From Plantibacter sp. VKM Ac-2880 (lineage in GTDB: Bacteria > Actinomycetota > Actinomycetes > Actinomycetales > Microbacteriaceae): 64,000 nt of DNA. The DNA lies in contig NZ_JADKSJ010000001.1 in NCBI RefSeq assembly GCF_015351235.1, forward strand, positions 1,505,668 through 1,569,667. The letters run 5' to 3'. This document shows positions 27,636-35,099 of the stretch, piece after piece. The notes beneath the pieces were generated by a model. The model worked only from the letters and a program-made list of their open reading frames with translations, did no database searches and was not told where the DNA came from. The position numbers were made by a program, and so were the translations under genes. Numbering within the stretch: the first letter of the stretch is position 1; each line of letters starts with the position of its first letter.

Positions 27636-29420
27636 ATGTGCGGGATCAGCGGTGAGATCGTGTTCGGCCGTGGGCGTCCCCGGCTGGACGCGGTGAGACG
27701 GATGACGGACGCCCTCGCGAAGCGGGGACCGGACGGCGCAGGGATCTGGACCGACGGACGCGTGGCGTTCGGTCACCGACGCCTGAGCATCATCGACCTC
27801 ACCTCGGCTGGAGCCCAACCGATGGTCGACGGGGCGGCCGGGCTCGCGGTCGTGTTCAACGGCTGCATCTACAACCATCGAGAGCTCAGGCGCGAGCTGG
27901 AACCGCACTACCGGTTCGATTCGGCGAGCGACACCGAGGTGGTGTTGAAGGCCTATCAGCGTTGGGGCGAGGACTTCGTCGACCACCTCGTCGGGATGTT
28001 CGCCATCGCGATCAGCGACCAGCGATCACGTCGGGTCATCCTCGCCAGAGACCGACTCGGTGTCAAACCGCTCTACCTGTCCGAACAACCCGACCGCCTC
28101 CGCTTCGCTTCGAGCCTCCCAGCGCTCCTCGCGGGTGGTGATGTCGACACCGACATCGACGACGTCGCGCTCCATCACTACCTCAGCTGGCACTCGATCG
28201 TGCCGGCGCCACGCACGATCCTCCGCGGGGTACGGAAGCTCCCACCGGCGACCGTCCGCGTCGTCGAGGAGGACGGCCGGTCCCGAGACCGCGTCTACTG
28301 GAGTCCGCACTACGGACGTCGACCGGAGGACGCCGGACTCTCCGCTGCGGAGTGGGAGGAGCGGGTGCACGATGCGCTCCGGACGGCGGTGCGACGTCGG
28401 CTCGTCGCCGACGTCCCGGTCGGTGTCCTCCTGTCCGGCGGGCTGGACTCCAGCCTGCTGGTCGCGTTGCTCGCCGAACTTGGTCACGATCGCACGCAGA
28501 CGTTCAGCATCGGATTCTCCGGCACCGCGGATCAACGGGGCGACGAGTTCGTGTACTCCGACGCGGTCGCCCGCGCCTACGGCACGACGCACGAGCAGAT
28601 CCGGATCGATCCGGGGGAACTCGCCGCGATCCTTCCGCGCGCCGTCGATGAGATGCCGGAACCGATGAGCACCCACGACGTGCCGGCGTTCTTCCTCCTC
28701 GCTCGCAGCGTGTCGGAGCAGGTGAAGGTCGTGCAGTCGGGGCAGGGAGCCGATGAGGTCTTCGCCGGGTACGCCTATCATCAGCCCGCGGTCGGGAGAC
28801 CGCTCGCCGAAGCGGCACCGTCGTTCCTGGGGAACTTCGCGGACCTCCGTCACGATCAGCTGCGATCGTTGATCGTTCCGGACCACACCCTTGACCAGGA
28901 CGTCAGCCGTTTGGTCGTCGAGCGGGAACTCGGCCGGCCGGATGCCGAGACCGCGCTCGACGCGGTGCTGCGGTTCGACACCCACGTCCTGATGCCGGAC
29001 GACCCCGTGAAGCGGATCGACAGCATGTGCATGGCCTGGGGCGTCGAGGCACGGGTGCCGTTCCTCGATCAGGACCTCGTCGAACTCGCGGCGACCTGCC
29101 CGCCTGAGCTCAAGGCGTCGGACGGCGGCAAGGGCGTCTTGAAGTCGCTCGGACGGAAGATCCTGCCCAGGGAGGTCGTCGATCGCCGAAAGGGGTACTT
29201 CCCGGTTCCCGCGCTCCGACAACTCGACGGCCCCGTCCTCGCGTACGTGCGAGAGGTGCTCTCGTCACCGGAGGCCCGTCGCCGCGGCCTGTTGCGTGGC
29301 GGCGTGGTCGACCGGATGCTCACCCGTCCGAACGCCACGATGACGCCGACGAACCAGAACGTCCTCTGGAACCTCACCGTGCTCGAAAGCTGGTTGCAAC
29401 GCCAGGGCGTCGCCGCGTGA
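27636..29420 (+). CDS. N-acetylglutaminylglutamine-type amidotransferase (AsnB family)
   Basis: 594 residues. Class II glutamine amidotransferase with catalytic Cys2 (MCGISGE), NGCIYNHRELR and DTEVVLKAYQRWGE; the synthetase half has the PP-loop LLSGGLDSSLL (about residues 266-276) and VVQSGQGADEVFAGY. The pattern GHRRLSIIDL...NGCIYN, LHHYLSWHSIVPAPRTILRGVRKLPPATVR and MTPTNQNVLWNLTVLESWLQ matches the NAGGN amidotransferase subfamily rather than true asparagine synthetase. That family amidates N-acetylglutaminylglutamine to the osmolyte NAGGN. Its usual partner, the GNAT/ATP-grasp synthetase, is not adjacent; a YbdK-like ligase is divergent instead. Confidence 0.85.
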   Translation: MCGISGEIVFGRGRPRLDAVRRMTDALAKRGPDGAGIWTDGRVAFGHRRLSIIDLTSAGAQPMVDGAAGLAVVFNGCIYNHRELRRELEPHYRFDSASDTEVVLKAYQRWGEDFVDHLVGMFAIAISDQRSRRVILARDRLGVKPLYLSEQPDRLRFASSLPALLAGGDVDTDIDDVALHHYLSWHSIVPAPRTILRGVRKLPPATVRVVEEDGRSRDRVYWSPHYGRRPEDAGLSAAEWEERVHDALRTAVRRRLVADVPVGVLLSGGLDSSLLVALLAELGHDRTQTFSIGFSGTADQRGDEFVYSDAVARAYGTTHEQIRIDPGELAAILPRAVDEMPEPMSTHDVPAFFLLARSVSEQVKVVQSGQGADEVFAGYAYHQPAVGRPLAEAAPSFLGNFADLRHDQLRSLIVPDHTLDQDVSRLVVERELGRPDAETALDAVLRFDTHVLMPDDPVKRIDSMCMAWGVEARVPFLDQDLVELAATCPPELKASDGGKGVLKSLGRKILPREVVDRRKGYFPVPALRQLDGPVLAYVREVLSSPEARRRGLLRGGVVDRMLTRPNATMTPTNQNVLWNLTVLESWLQRQGVAA

Positions 29421-29444
29421 GTTCGGCTACAGGACTGTGCGACG

Positions 29445-30239
29445 TCAGGCCGCGACGCCTCGCACGCGGAGGGAGTTCTCGATGATCGTGAGCCCCTCCA
29501 TGCCGGGCAGCTTGGCGATGTGGCCGTCGATCCGGCGCACCTCCGCCAGGCCGTCCTCGTCGCCGAACAGGTGACCCATGACGTGGGTGACCTCGGAGTC
29601 GGGCATGACGCCGGAGCCCACCGGACCCCAGACCTTGCGCAGCAGGAACCGGGTGAGTCGGCGGGCGCTCTTCGACGACTCGAGGCGGGCCTTGGCCTGG
29701 CTCGCGTAGAACGCCACGTGGCGGGTCTCCTGCTTCGCGATGCGCTTGAGCAGCACCGAGAGGACGGGGTGCCGCTCCAACTGGGCGAGGCGGGTGTACG
29801 CGGCCGTGGCGGACCACTCGTTGGCCGCACCCCAGCTCATGTGCACGGCGATGAAATCGGTGCCGACGAGGTTGCCGAGGATCGACTGCTTGATGGGGTC
29901 GAGACGGTCCTTCCAGCCGAGCTTCAGGCGCGTCGCCTTGAGCTCGTCGAAGTCGACGGTGATGTCGTGGGCCGCCAGGACGGCGGCGAGTGCCTCGCCG
30001 TGCCAGAACTCCTCGCGGTTCCACATCGTCATGAAGGCGCCGACCTCGTCGTCCTCGTGGGACGGCGTCATGAGCATGTCCCGGAGGTAGCAGACCGTGT
30101 GGTACTCGATGTCGCACATGTACCGCAGGCTGCGGAGGGTGGAAGCGGGGAGCGGGTTCGTCTTGAACTCGTCGAAGTCGAGGTCGCTCCAGTTCACCGA
30201 GACGCTCGTCTCGGTGAACTTGTCGATGTCAAACGCCAT
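29445..30239 (-). CDS. Ferritin-like diiron protein, desaturase-like, with complete ligand set
   Basis: 264 residues, soluble helical. A full diiron-carboxylate set can be read: E45 (CDIEYHT), E77-x-x-H80 (EEFWHGE), E141 (AANEWSA) and E171-x-x-H174 (QETRHVAF), the spacing of ferritin-like oxygenases such as acyl-ACP desaturase and aldehyde-deformylating oxygenase. I do not recognise a named family. Its start lies inside the end of the acyl-reductase gene (11-bp overlap), so it is translated with it. Proposed role: O2-dependent desaturation or oxidation of a fatty alcohol, aldehyde or ether lipid; this is inference from the neighbours. It is a paralogue of the gene ending at 32619. Confidence 0.8.
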   Translation of the reverse strand: MAFDIDKFTETSVSVNWSDLDFDEFKTNPLPASTLRSLRYMCDIEYHTVCYLRDMLMTPSHEDDEVGAFMTMWNREEFWHGEALAAVLAAHDITVDFDELKATRLKLGWKDRLDPIKQSILGNLVGTDFIAVHMSWGAANEWSATAAYTRLAQLERHPVLSVLLKRIAKQETRHVAFYASQAKARLESSKSARRLTRFLLRKVWGPVGSGVMPDSEVTHVMGHLFGDEDGLAEVRRIDGHIAKLPGMEGLTIIENSLRVRGVAA

Positions 30240-32622
30240 GTGCGTTGGGGCGGTCGGGGATCGTGTCCTCGGCCGTCCGCTCTCCTCTCGGCTGTGCGGG
30301 GCGCGGTGCGCGGGTCAGTTCGTCTTCGGAGCGGACGCCCCCGGTGGTTCGGGCCCATTCTCGCACCGTCCATCGGCCGGCCTGTGCCAGCTGGTAGAGG
30401 GTGTGGTCGGGGTTCACAGCGACGGGGTTGCCGACCAACTGCAGCCAGGCCGCGTCGGCGTGCGAGTCGCCGTACCCGTAGGAGTGGGCGAGGTCCATCC
30501 CGTGCTGCTCGGCGTACTGGGTGAGCCAGGCGCCGCGGGCCTCGTCGACGAGCGGAGGGCTGTCGAGGTATCCCGTGAGGCGGCCGTGCTCGGCGTGCAT
30601 CGCGCCGGCGACGACCTCGTCGAAGAACGGTGCGAGGGGAGCGGCCATGAGGTCGATGGTGCCCGTCACGAGGATCGTCCGGTGACCGGCGGCGCGGTGC
30701 GCGGCGATCTGTTCGAGCGCCTGGGGGAGTAGTCGCGAGCGGACCGCCTTGCCGAACCCGCCTCGGACGAGCTGCTCGAGCTGGGCGACGTCGACGCCCT
30801 CGTAGCGGCGCATGAACGTGCGGATGAACTCGCCGCGGTCGCGGAGCTCGGCACCGATGTACCCGGGCATCGACGCGCCGAGTTTGGCGATCTCGATGGG
30901 CCACTGCGAGCGCGAGGTCGCGGCGAGCCGCAACCAGAGGTACTGCTCGATGAGGTTCCAGGCGAGCACCGTGCCTTCGAGGTCGAACACCGCGAGGACG
31001 TCGTCCCGCACGGGGAGGATCTTCTGCTGCTTCGCCGCGCCGGCCTTGCGGTTCGCGAACGCGCGGGTCAGCGTGGTGACGGCGGGGAAGTGGATCCGCT
31101 GGAAGTAGTCGTCCCAGTCGATCGTCGTGACGTCGAAGCCGCGGTCCGCCTGCTGCTCCGGGGTGAGTGAGGCGTGGAGCTCGCGGGTGCGACGGTCGTC
31201 GAACACGATCTCGCTCTGGACGTACGAGCGGTAGAGCCCCGTGAAGTCGCGGAGCGAGCCGAGATCGCTCGACGCCTTCCGGATGCGGTCCTGCCAGCCA
31301 CGGGTCCGTGCGTTGGCCGGGAGATGCGACACGATTCTGCCCGCTGCGCTCGTGGCCCTCTGCCGGCGGTCGATGGAGCGCTCAATGGCCCGGCCACCGG
31401 GGAAGTTCCAGGTCGGCACGCTGATGTCGCCGGCGTCGGCGGGGATCGGGTGCTCCGTGAAGTAGCTGTGCACGTTCGCGTACATCTTGTGGAACGGCAG
31501 CGGGTTGCTCGCGCCGGAGCTCACCTGGAAGTAGCGCGGCGCGGCAGGCTCGGGCGGCGTCTCGGCCGCGGCGAGGATCGCGTTCACGACGAAGTCGACC
31601 GGGATGATGTCCAGCACGCTGTCCGGCAGACCCGGGAAGTCGGGCAACTGGCCGCGACCGTAGGCGATGATCAGCGGATCGGCCACCTTGTAGCCGTCGA
31701 TCCAGCCGGGGAACGGGTGTGCGAGGGCGCTCTCGATGATGGAGGGGCGGACGAAGGACAGTCGGTTGCCCGTGCCGGCCCAACGCTCCTCGGCGACGCG
31801 TTCCGCCATCGCCTTCGTGAAGGTGTAGACGTCGGTCCAGCCGAGGCTCTCCGCCCTGGCGCGACCGTGGGCGACGAGGCGCGCGTCGACCCAGGCGATC
31901 CGTGCGGCCTCTGCCGCGGTCGAGACCGCCTGCGGACCGGCCTTGCCGTGGTCGCGGCGAGCGGTCTGCATGAGCTTCCGGAGCACCTCGGGACGACGGG
32001 AGGACTCCTCGGCGCGGATGCGGGCGGATCGCGCCGCCTCGGCCTCGGCGCGCCAGTCCACGTCGTGCACGAGGCTCCGCTCCGGCTGGATGCCCTTGCG
32101 GGTCCCGCCGACGTAGGCCGTGGACACGTGGACGACGTGCGGGGTCGCGCCGCTCTTCGCGAGCGCCGCGTAGAGGGTGGTGGCGCCGCCGACGTTCGTG
32201 GCGAAGGCCTCGTCGATCGGCGGGTCGAAGGAGACGGTCGAGGCACTGTGGATGACGACGTCGAGGTCGGACGGGAGCGCCATCTCGTCGAGTCCGCCCT
32301 CGATGACGTTCACCCGCTCGGCGACGATGGCCGAGGCCGCCTCGGCGCCGACGCGCTCGCGCCAGGCCTTGAACACGGGCTTCCGCAGGAGGGTCTGCAA
32401 GCGGTCGCTCCCGCGGACGGACCCCTTCTTGCGGATCAGCAGGCTGACCCGGGTGGTGGGGTGGTCGGCGAGCAGGCGCTCGAGCACGGCCTGCCCGAGG
32501 AAGCCGGTGCCGCCCGTGACGAGGACGTGTGCCCCGTCGAGGGCGCCGGGCGCGATCGCCGGTGCGGTGCTCGCGACAGGTTCCGGCTGCGGAACCTCGT
32601 CGGGGGTGGTGGCGTCGGTCAT
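30229..32622 (-). CDS. Fatty acyl-CoA/ACP reductase (male-sterility domain) fused to HAD-IB phosphatase-like domain
   Basis: 797 residues. An extended-SDR N-terminal half has the Rossmann motif VTGGTGFLGQAVLERLL (about 34-50), HSASTVSFDPP, VHVSTAYVGG, catalytic YTFTK (about 265) and VRPSIIES, as in fatty acyl reductases that make fatty alcohols or aldehydes. The HAD domain starts near 545 with FDLEGTV and ends with SYGYGDSHADAAWL and NPDHTLYQLA. The nucleophile motif reads D-L-E where D-x-D is usual, so phosphatase activity may be altered. The ATG at 32622 overlaps the previous stop (ATGA); an upstream open frame is only shadow. It probably supplies fatty alcohol to the AGPS-like enzyme nearby. 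Confidence 0.88.
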   Translation of the reverse strand: MTDATTPDEVPQPEPVASTAPAIAPGALDGAHVLVTGGTGFLGQAVLERLLADHPTTRVSLLIRKKGSVRGSDRLQTLLRKPVFKAWRERVGAEAASAIVAERVNVIEGGLDEMALPSDLDVVIHSASTVSFDPPIDEAFATNVGGATTLYAALAKSGATPHVVHVSTAYVGGTRKGIQPERSLVHDVDWRAEAEAARSARIRAEESSRRPEVLRKLMQTARRDHGKAGPQAVSTAAEAARIAWVDARLVAHGRARAESLGWTDVYTFTKAMAERVAEERWAGTGNRLSFVRPSIIESALAHPFPGWIDGYKVADPLIIAYGRGQLPDFPGLPDSVLDIIPVDFVVNAILAAAETPPEPAAPRYFQVSSGASNPLPFHKMYANVHSYFTEHPIPADAGDISVPTWNFPGGRAIERSIDRRQRATSAAGRIVSHLPANARTRGWQDRIRKASSDLGSLRDFTGLYRSYVQSEIVFDDRRTRELHASLTPEQQADRGFDVTTIDWDDYFQRIHFPAVTTLTRAFANRKAGAAKQQKILPVRDDVLAVFDLEGTVLAWNLIEQYLWLRLAATSRSQWPIEIAKLGASMPGYIGAELRDRGEFIRTFMRRYEGVDVAQLEQLVRGGFGKAVRSRLLPQALEQIAAHRAAGHRTILVTGTIDLMAAPLAPFFDEVVAGAMHAEHGRLTGYLDSPPLVDEARGAWLTQYAEQHGMDLAHSYGYGDSHADAAWLQLVGNPVAVNPDHTLYQLAQAGRWTVREWARTTGGVRSEDELTRAPRPAQPRGERTAEDTIPDRPNAHGV

Positions 32623-33521
32623 CGGTTCTCCTCGGTGCTTCCGTGGCGTCCACGGTGGGCGAGCTTGGCGGCGAGATGGAGGCCCGACTGACCGGGGAGC
32701 GCGTCGATGACCGCGTCGATCCCGATCACCGCCGGGTCGCTCCAGGTGGCTGTACTGCGGAACACCAGGGCGGCGAACCGTGCGGTCTGCCGGGTGCCCG
32801 TCACATCGGATCCGGTCGGCCAGACGGCGGAGCGGATGCGGCGACGGGTGATGCCCTCCGCGCGGGGCGACGCGGCGAGCCGGTCGCCGGCCTGCGCGCT
32901 GAAGAACTCCAGGTGGCGGGCCTTGGTCTCCAGGATCTCGTCGATGAGGCGGTCGAGTCCGGGATGCGCGGCGCGCTCGCGGACGGCCCGATAGGCCGCC
33001 GCGGTGATGAGGTCGTCGATCGTCCCGATCGTCATGTGCCACGCGATGATGTCCTCGCCGAGGACGTTCGCGATGAGGGCCTGACCGATCGGCGTGAACC
33101 GGTCGCTCACACCGCGGAGGGTGCGGCGGAGCCCGGTCGCCTGGACCTTGACCCGCGGCGTGCCGTTCGCCTTGAGCACGGTGTCGATGGTGTCGGTGAT
33201 CCAGTACTTCTCGTACGCCCAGGTGATGAGGAACGCGGTGACCCTGGCGTCCTTGTGGGTCGGCGTCACCAGGACGCCGCGGAGGTACTGCATGGTCGCG
33301 CGCTCGATGTCGGAGAGGGCCCGGAGCAGTGCGACCGTCTCGGGGGAGAGGGGCGTGAAGGAGAAGTCCTCCGCCTCGATCTCCTTGCGACGACTGCCGA
33401 CCGCTGAGGTGGCGTAGTCGCGGACGCTGAACCCGTGGGCGGGGCGCAGCATGGCGCTCTCCTGCTCGACGTCGTCGAGGGCGGCGGGTGCTGCTGGGCG
33501 CGGCGATTCCCGGTTCACCAT
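32619..33521 (-). CDS. Second ferritin-like protein, paralogue with degenerate diiron site
   Basis: 300 residues, aligned along its length with the protein encoded at 29445-30239 (IERATMQYLRG, LITWAYEKYW, EDIIAWHMTIG, ARHLEFFSAQAGDRL). Several ligands are lost: E77 becomes K105, H80 becomes I108 and E171 becomes K200; E73, D170 and H203 remain. It is probably a structural or regulatory partner of its intact paralogue, or uses shifted ligands (E104, E198). A 65-residue N-terminal extension is present. The ATG at 33521 has GGAG close upstream and is the first gene of a three-gene operon with ATGA and 11-bp overlaps. Confidence 0.8.
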   Translation of the reverse strand: MVNRESPRPAAPAALDDVEQESAMLRPAHGFSVRDYATSAVGSRRKEIEAEDFSFTPLSPETVALLRALSDIERATMQYLRGVLVTPTHKDARVTAFLITWAYEKYWITDTIDTVLKANGTPRVKVQATGLRRTLRGVSDRFTPIGQALIANVLGEDIIAWHMTIGTIDDLITAAAYRAVRERAAHPGLDRLIDEILETKARHLEFFSAQAGDRLAASPRAEGITRRRIRSAVWPTGSDVTGTRQTARFAALVFRSTATWSDPAVIGIDAVIDALPGQSGLHLAAKLAHRGRHGSTEENR

Positions 33522-33570
33522 GGCGTCTCCGTTCCGTGACGATCCGACCTCATCACTGTAGCTTGCAACG

Positions 33571-33590
33571 ATACGCAACGCGTAGCGTAT
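33571..33590. promoter_or_regulatory. Palindromic operator between the divergent lipid operons
   Basis: ATACGCAACGCGTAGCGTAT is a 20-bp palindrome with one mismatched pair, in the 79-bp gap between the ferritin-like gene (start 33521) and the SDR gene (start 33601). Its half-site CGTAGCG also occurs in the large palindrome in front of tetR (38445-38483). It overlaps the place where promoters for both operons must lie, and is a good candidate TetR operator. Confidence 0.6.
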
Positions 33591-33600
33591 TCTGATCCAC

Positions 33601-34398
33601 ATGGCTACAGCTCTCGTCACCGGTGGGACCTCCGGCATCGGTGCCGCGTTCGCCACGGCGCTCGCCGGGCGGGGCTTCGACCTGGTGCTCGTGGCCCGCG
33701 ACGCACAGCGCCTGGAGGCGTCGGCCGAGCGGCTCCGCGCGACCGGACGCACGGTCGAGGTGATCTCCGCCGACCTCTCCGACCGCGCCGACGTCGCACG
33801 ACTCGCCGCCCGCATCGAGGATGCCGCAGCGCCGATCGACGTCGTCGTCAACAACGCCGGCTTCGGGGTGCACGCAAGGCTGACGGATCCGGACACGAGC
33901 GAGCTCGACAACGCGATCGAGGTCATGTGCCGCAGCGTCGCCGTGCTCTCGGGCGCCGCAGCCCGTGCCATGCGTGAACGCGGCGGAGGCACCATCCTCA
34001 ACGTGTCGAGCACCGCCGGGTTCATCACCACGGGCGGGTATTCGGCGGTCAAGGCGTTCGTCACGACCTACACGGAGGCGCTCGCGGTCGAACTCGCCGG
34101 CACGGGGGTGCACGTCACGGCGCTCTGCCCGGGTTGGGTCCGCACCGAGTTCCACGACCGCGCCGGCATCAGCACCCGTTCGATCCCGTCCGGTCTCTGG
34201 ATCGACGTCGACCGACTGGTCGCCGACGCCCTCCGCGACGCCGCTCGTGGCGTCGTCGTGTCGATCCCGAGCCTCCGGTTCAAATCGCTCATGGCCCTCG
34301 TCAAGTTCGCGCCCCGCTCCTCGATCCGGTGGATCTCGGGCCGGATGTCGTCGAGTCGTCGTGCCGCGAACGCCGCCCAGTCAGGAGCCCACCGATGA
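33601..34398 (+). CDS. SDR family oxidoreductase (candidate acyl/alkyl-DHAP reductase)
   Basis: 265 residues, classical SDR. TGGTSGIGAAFATAL binds NADP(H), VNNAGFG follows, then the catalytic Ser in NVSSTAGF and Tyr-x-x-x-Lys in GGYSAVKAF; PGWVRTEF is the usual C-terminal motif. Substrate is not readable from sequence. It opens an operon with an acyltransferase and an AGPS-like flavoprotein joined by ATGA overlaps, so reduction of the ketone of acyl- or alkyl-DHAP is the natural proposal. The ATG is 11 bases after the palindromic operator, leaving little room for a ribosome site. Confidence 0.88.
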   Translation: MATALVTGGTSGIGAAFATALAGRGFDLVLVARDAQRLEASAERLRATGRTVEVISADLSDRADVARLAARIEDAAAPIDVVVNNAGFGVHARLTDPDTSELDNAIEVMCRSVAVLSGAAARAMRERGGGTILNVSSTAGFITTGGYSAVKAFVTTYTEALAVELAGTGVHVTALCPGWVRTEFHDRAGISTRSIPSGLWIDVDRLVADALRDAARGVVVSIPSLRFKSLMALVKFAPRSSIRWISGRMSSSRRAANAAQSGAHR

Positions 34399-35099
34399 CC
34401 GCAGAGCCGCGGTTCACCTCATCCCTGCACGCGAACGCGCGCTTCGTCGCACAGCGCCTCCTGCTGAAGCCGCTCGTCTGGTCGTTGACTCGCGTCCGCG
34501 TGACGGGCCGCGAGCGTCTCACCGGGGTGGACGGTCCGTTCATCGTCGTCGCGAACCACCAGTCCCACCTCGACGCCCCGCTCGTCGTCGGTGCGATGCC
34601 ACGGCGACTCTCGCGGTTCCTCGCCGCCGGTGTCGCGGCGGACTACTTCTTCGACGTCCCCGCCCGACGCCTGTTCGCGGCCCTGTTCTTCAACGCCTTC
34701 CCGGTCGACCGTTCGGGCGACCGCAAACGGGCCGGTGTGTCGAGGGATCTCCTCGAGAGCGGCGTCCCGATCCTCATCTTCCCCGAGGGCGGCAGATCCA
34801 AGACGGGTGAGCTCGGCCGGTTCAAGCCCGGCGCGGCGGCCCTCGCGACCCGCCAGGGCATCCCGTGCCTCCCGGTCGCCGTGCTCGGGACCCACGCCGC
34901 GATGCCCAAGGGGCGCAACTGGCCTGTCCCCGGACGCCCGCCCGTCAGCGTCGTCTTCGGGCGCCCGATCCACCCGCAACCGAACGAGACGCCCGTCCAG
35001 CTCATGGACCGCGTCGTCGCCGAGATCGTGGCGCTGCGCGCCTCGGTCGAGCCGGGAGCACACGTGTCGATCGACACACCACGAAAGGAAGCCGGATGA
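34395..35099 (+). CDS. PlsC/GNPAT-like glycerolipid acyltransferase
   Basis: 234 residues, LPLAT family. The HX4D catalytic motif is NHQSHLDAP (about residues 55-60), and the acceptor-binding FPEGGRSKTGELGRFKPGA is about 135-150; an N-terminal amphipathic helix suits membrane association. The family acylates lysophosphatidate; its position between an SDR and an AGPS-like enzyme makes DHAP or 1-alkyl-glycerol-3-phosphate an alternative acceptor. The start overlaps the SDR stop by ATGA and its stop overlaps the next start by ATGA. Confidence 0.9.
   Translation: MTAEPRFTSSLHANARFVAQRLLLKPLVWSLTRVRVTGRERLTGVDGPFIVVANHQSHLDAPLVVGAMPRRLSRFLAAGVAADYFFDVPARRLFAALFFNAFPVDRSGDRKRAGVSRDLLESGVPILIFPEGGRSKTGELGRFKPGAAALATRQGIPCLPVAVLGTHAAMPKGRNWPVPGRPPVSVVFGRPIHPQPNETPVQLMDRVVAEIVALRASVEPGAHVSIDTPRKEAG

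Noticed and set aside
27636-29420. True asparagine synthetase AsnB
   Set aside because: Catalytic modules agree, but the sequence pattern throughout follows the N-acetylglutaminylglutamine amidotransferase subfamily.
29445-32622. Alkane biosynthesis (acyl reductase plus aldehyde-deformylating oxygenase)
   Set aside because: A reductase beside a ferritin-like diiron enzyme resembles the cyanobacterial alkane pair, but the AGPS-like enzyme, acyltransferase and SDR in the divergent operon fit ether lipids better. It remains an alternative for the diiron protein.
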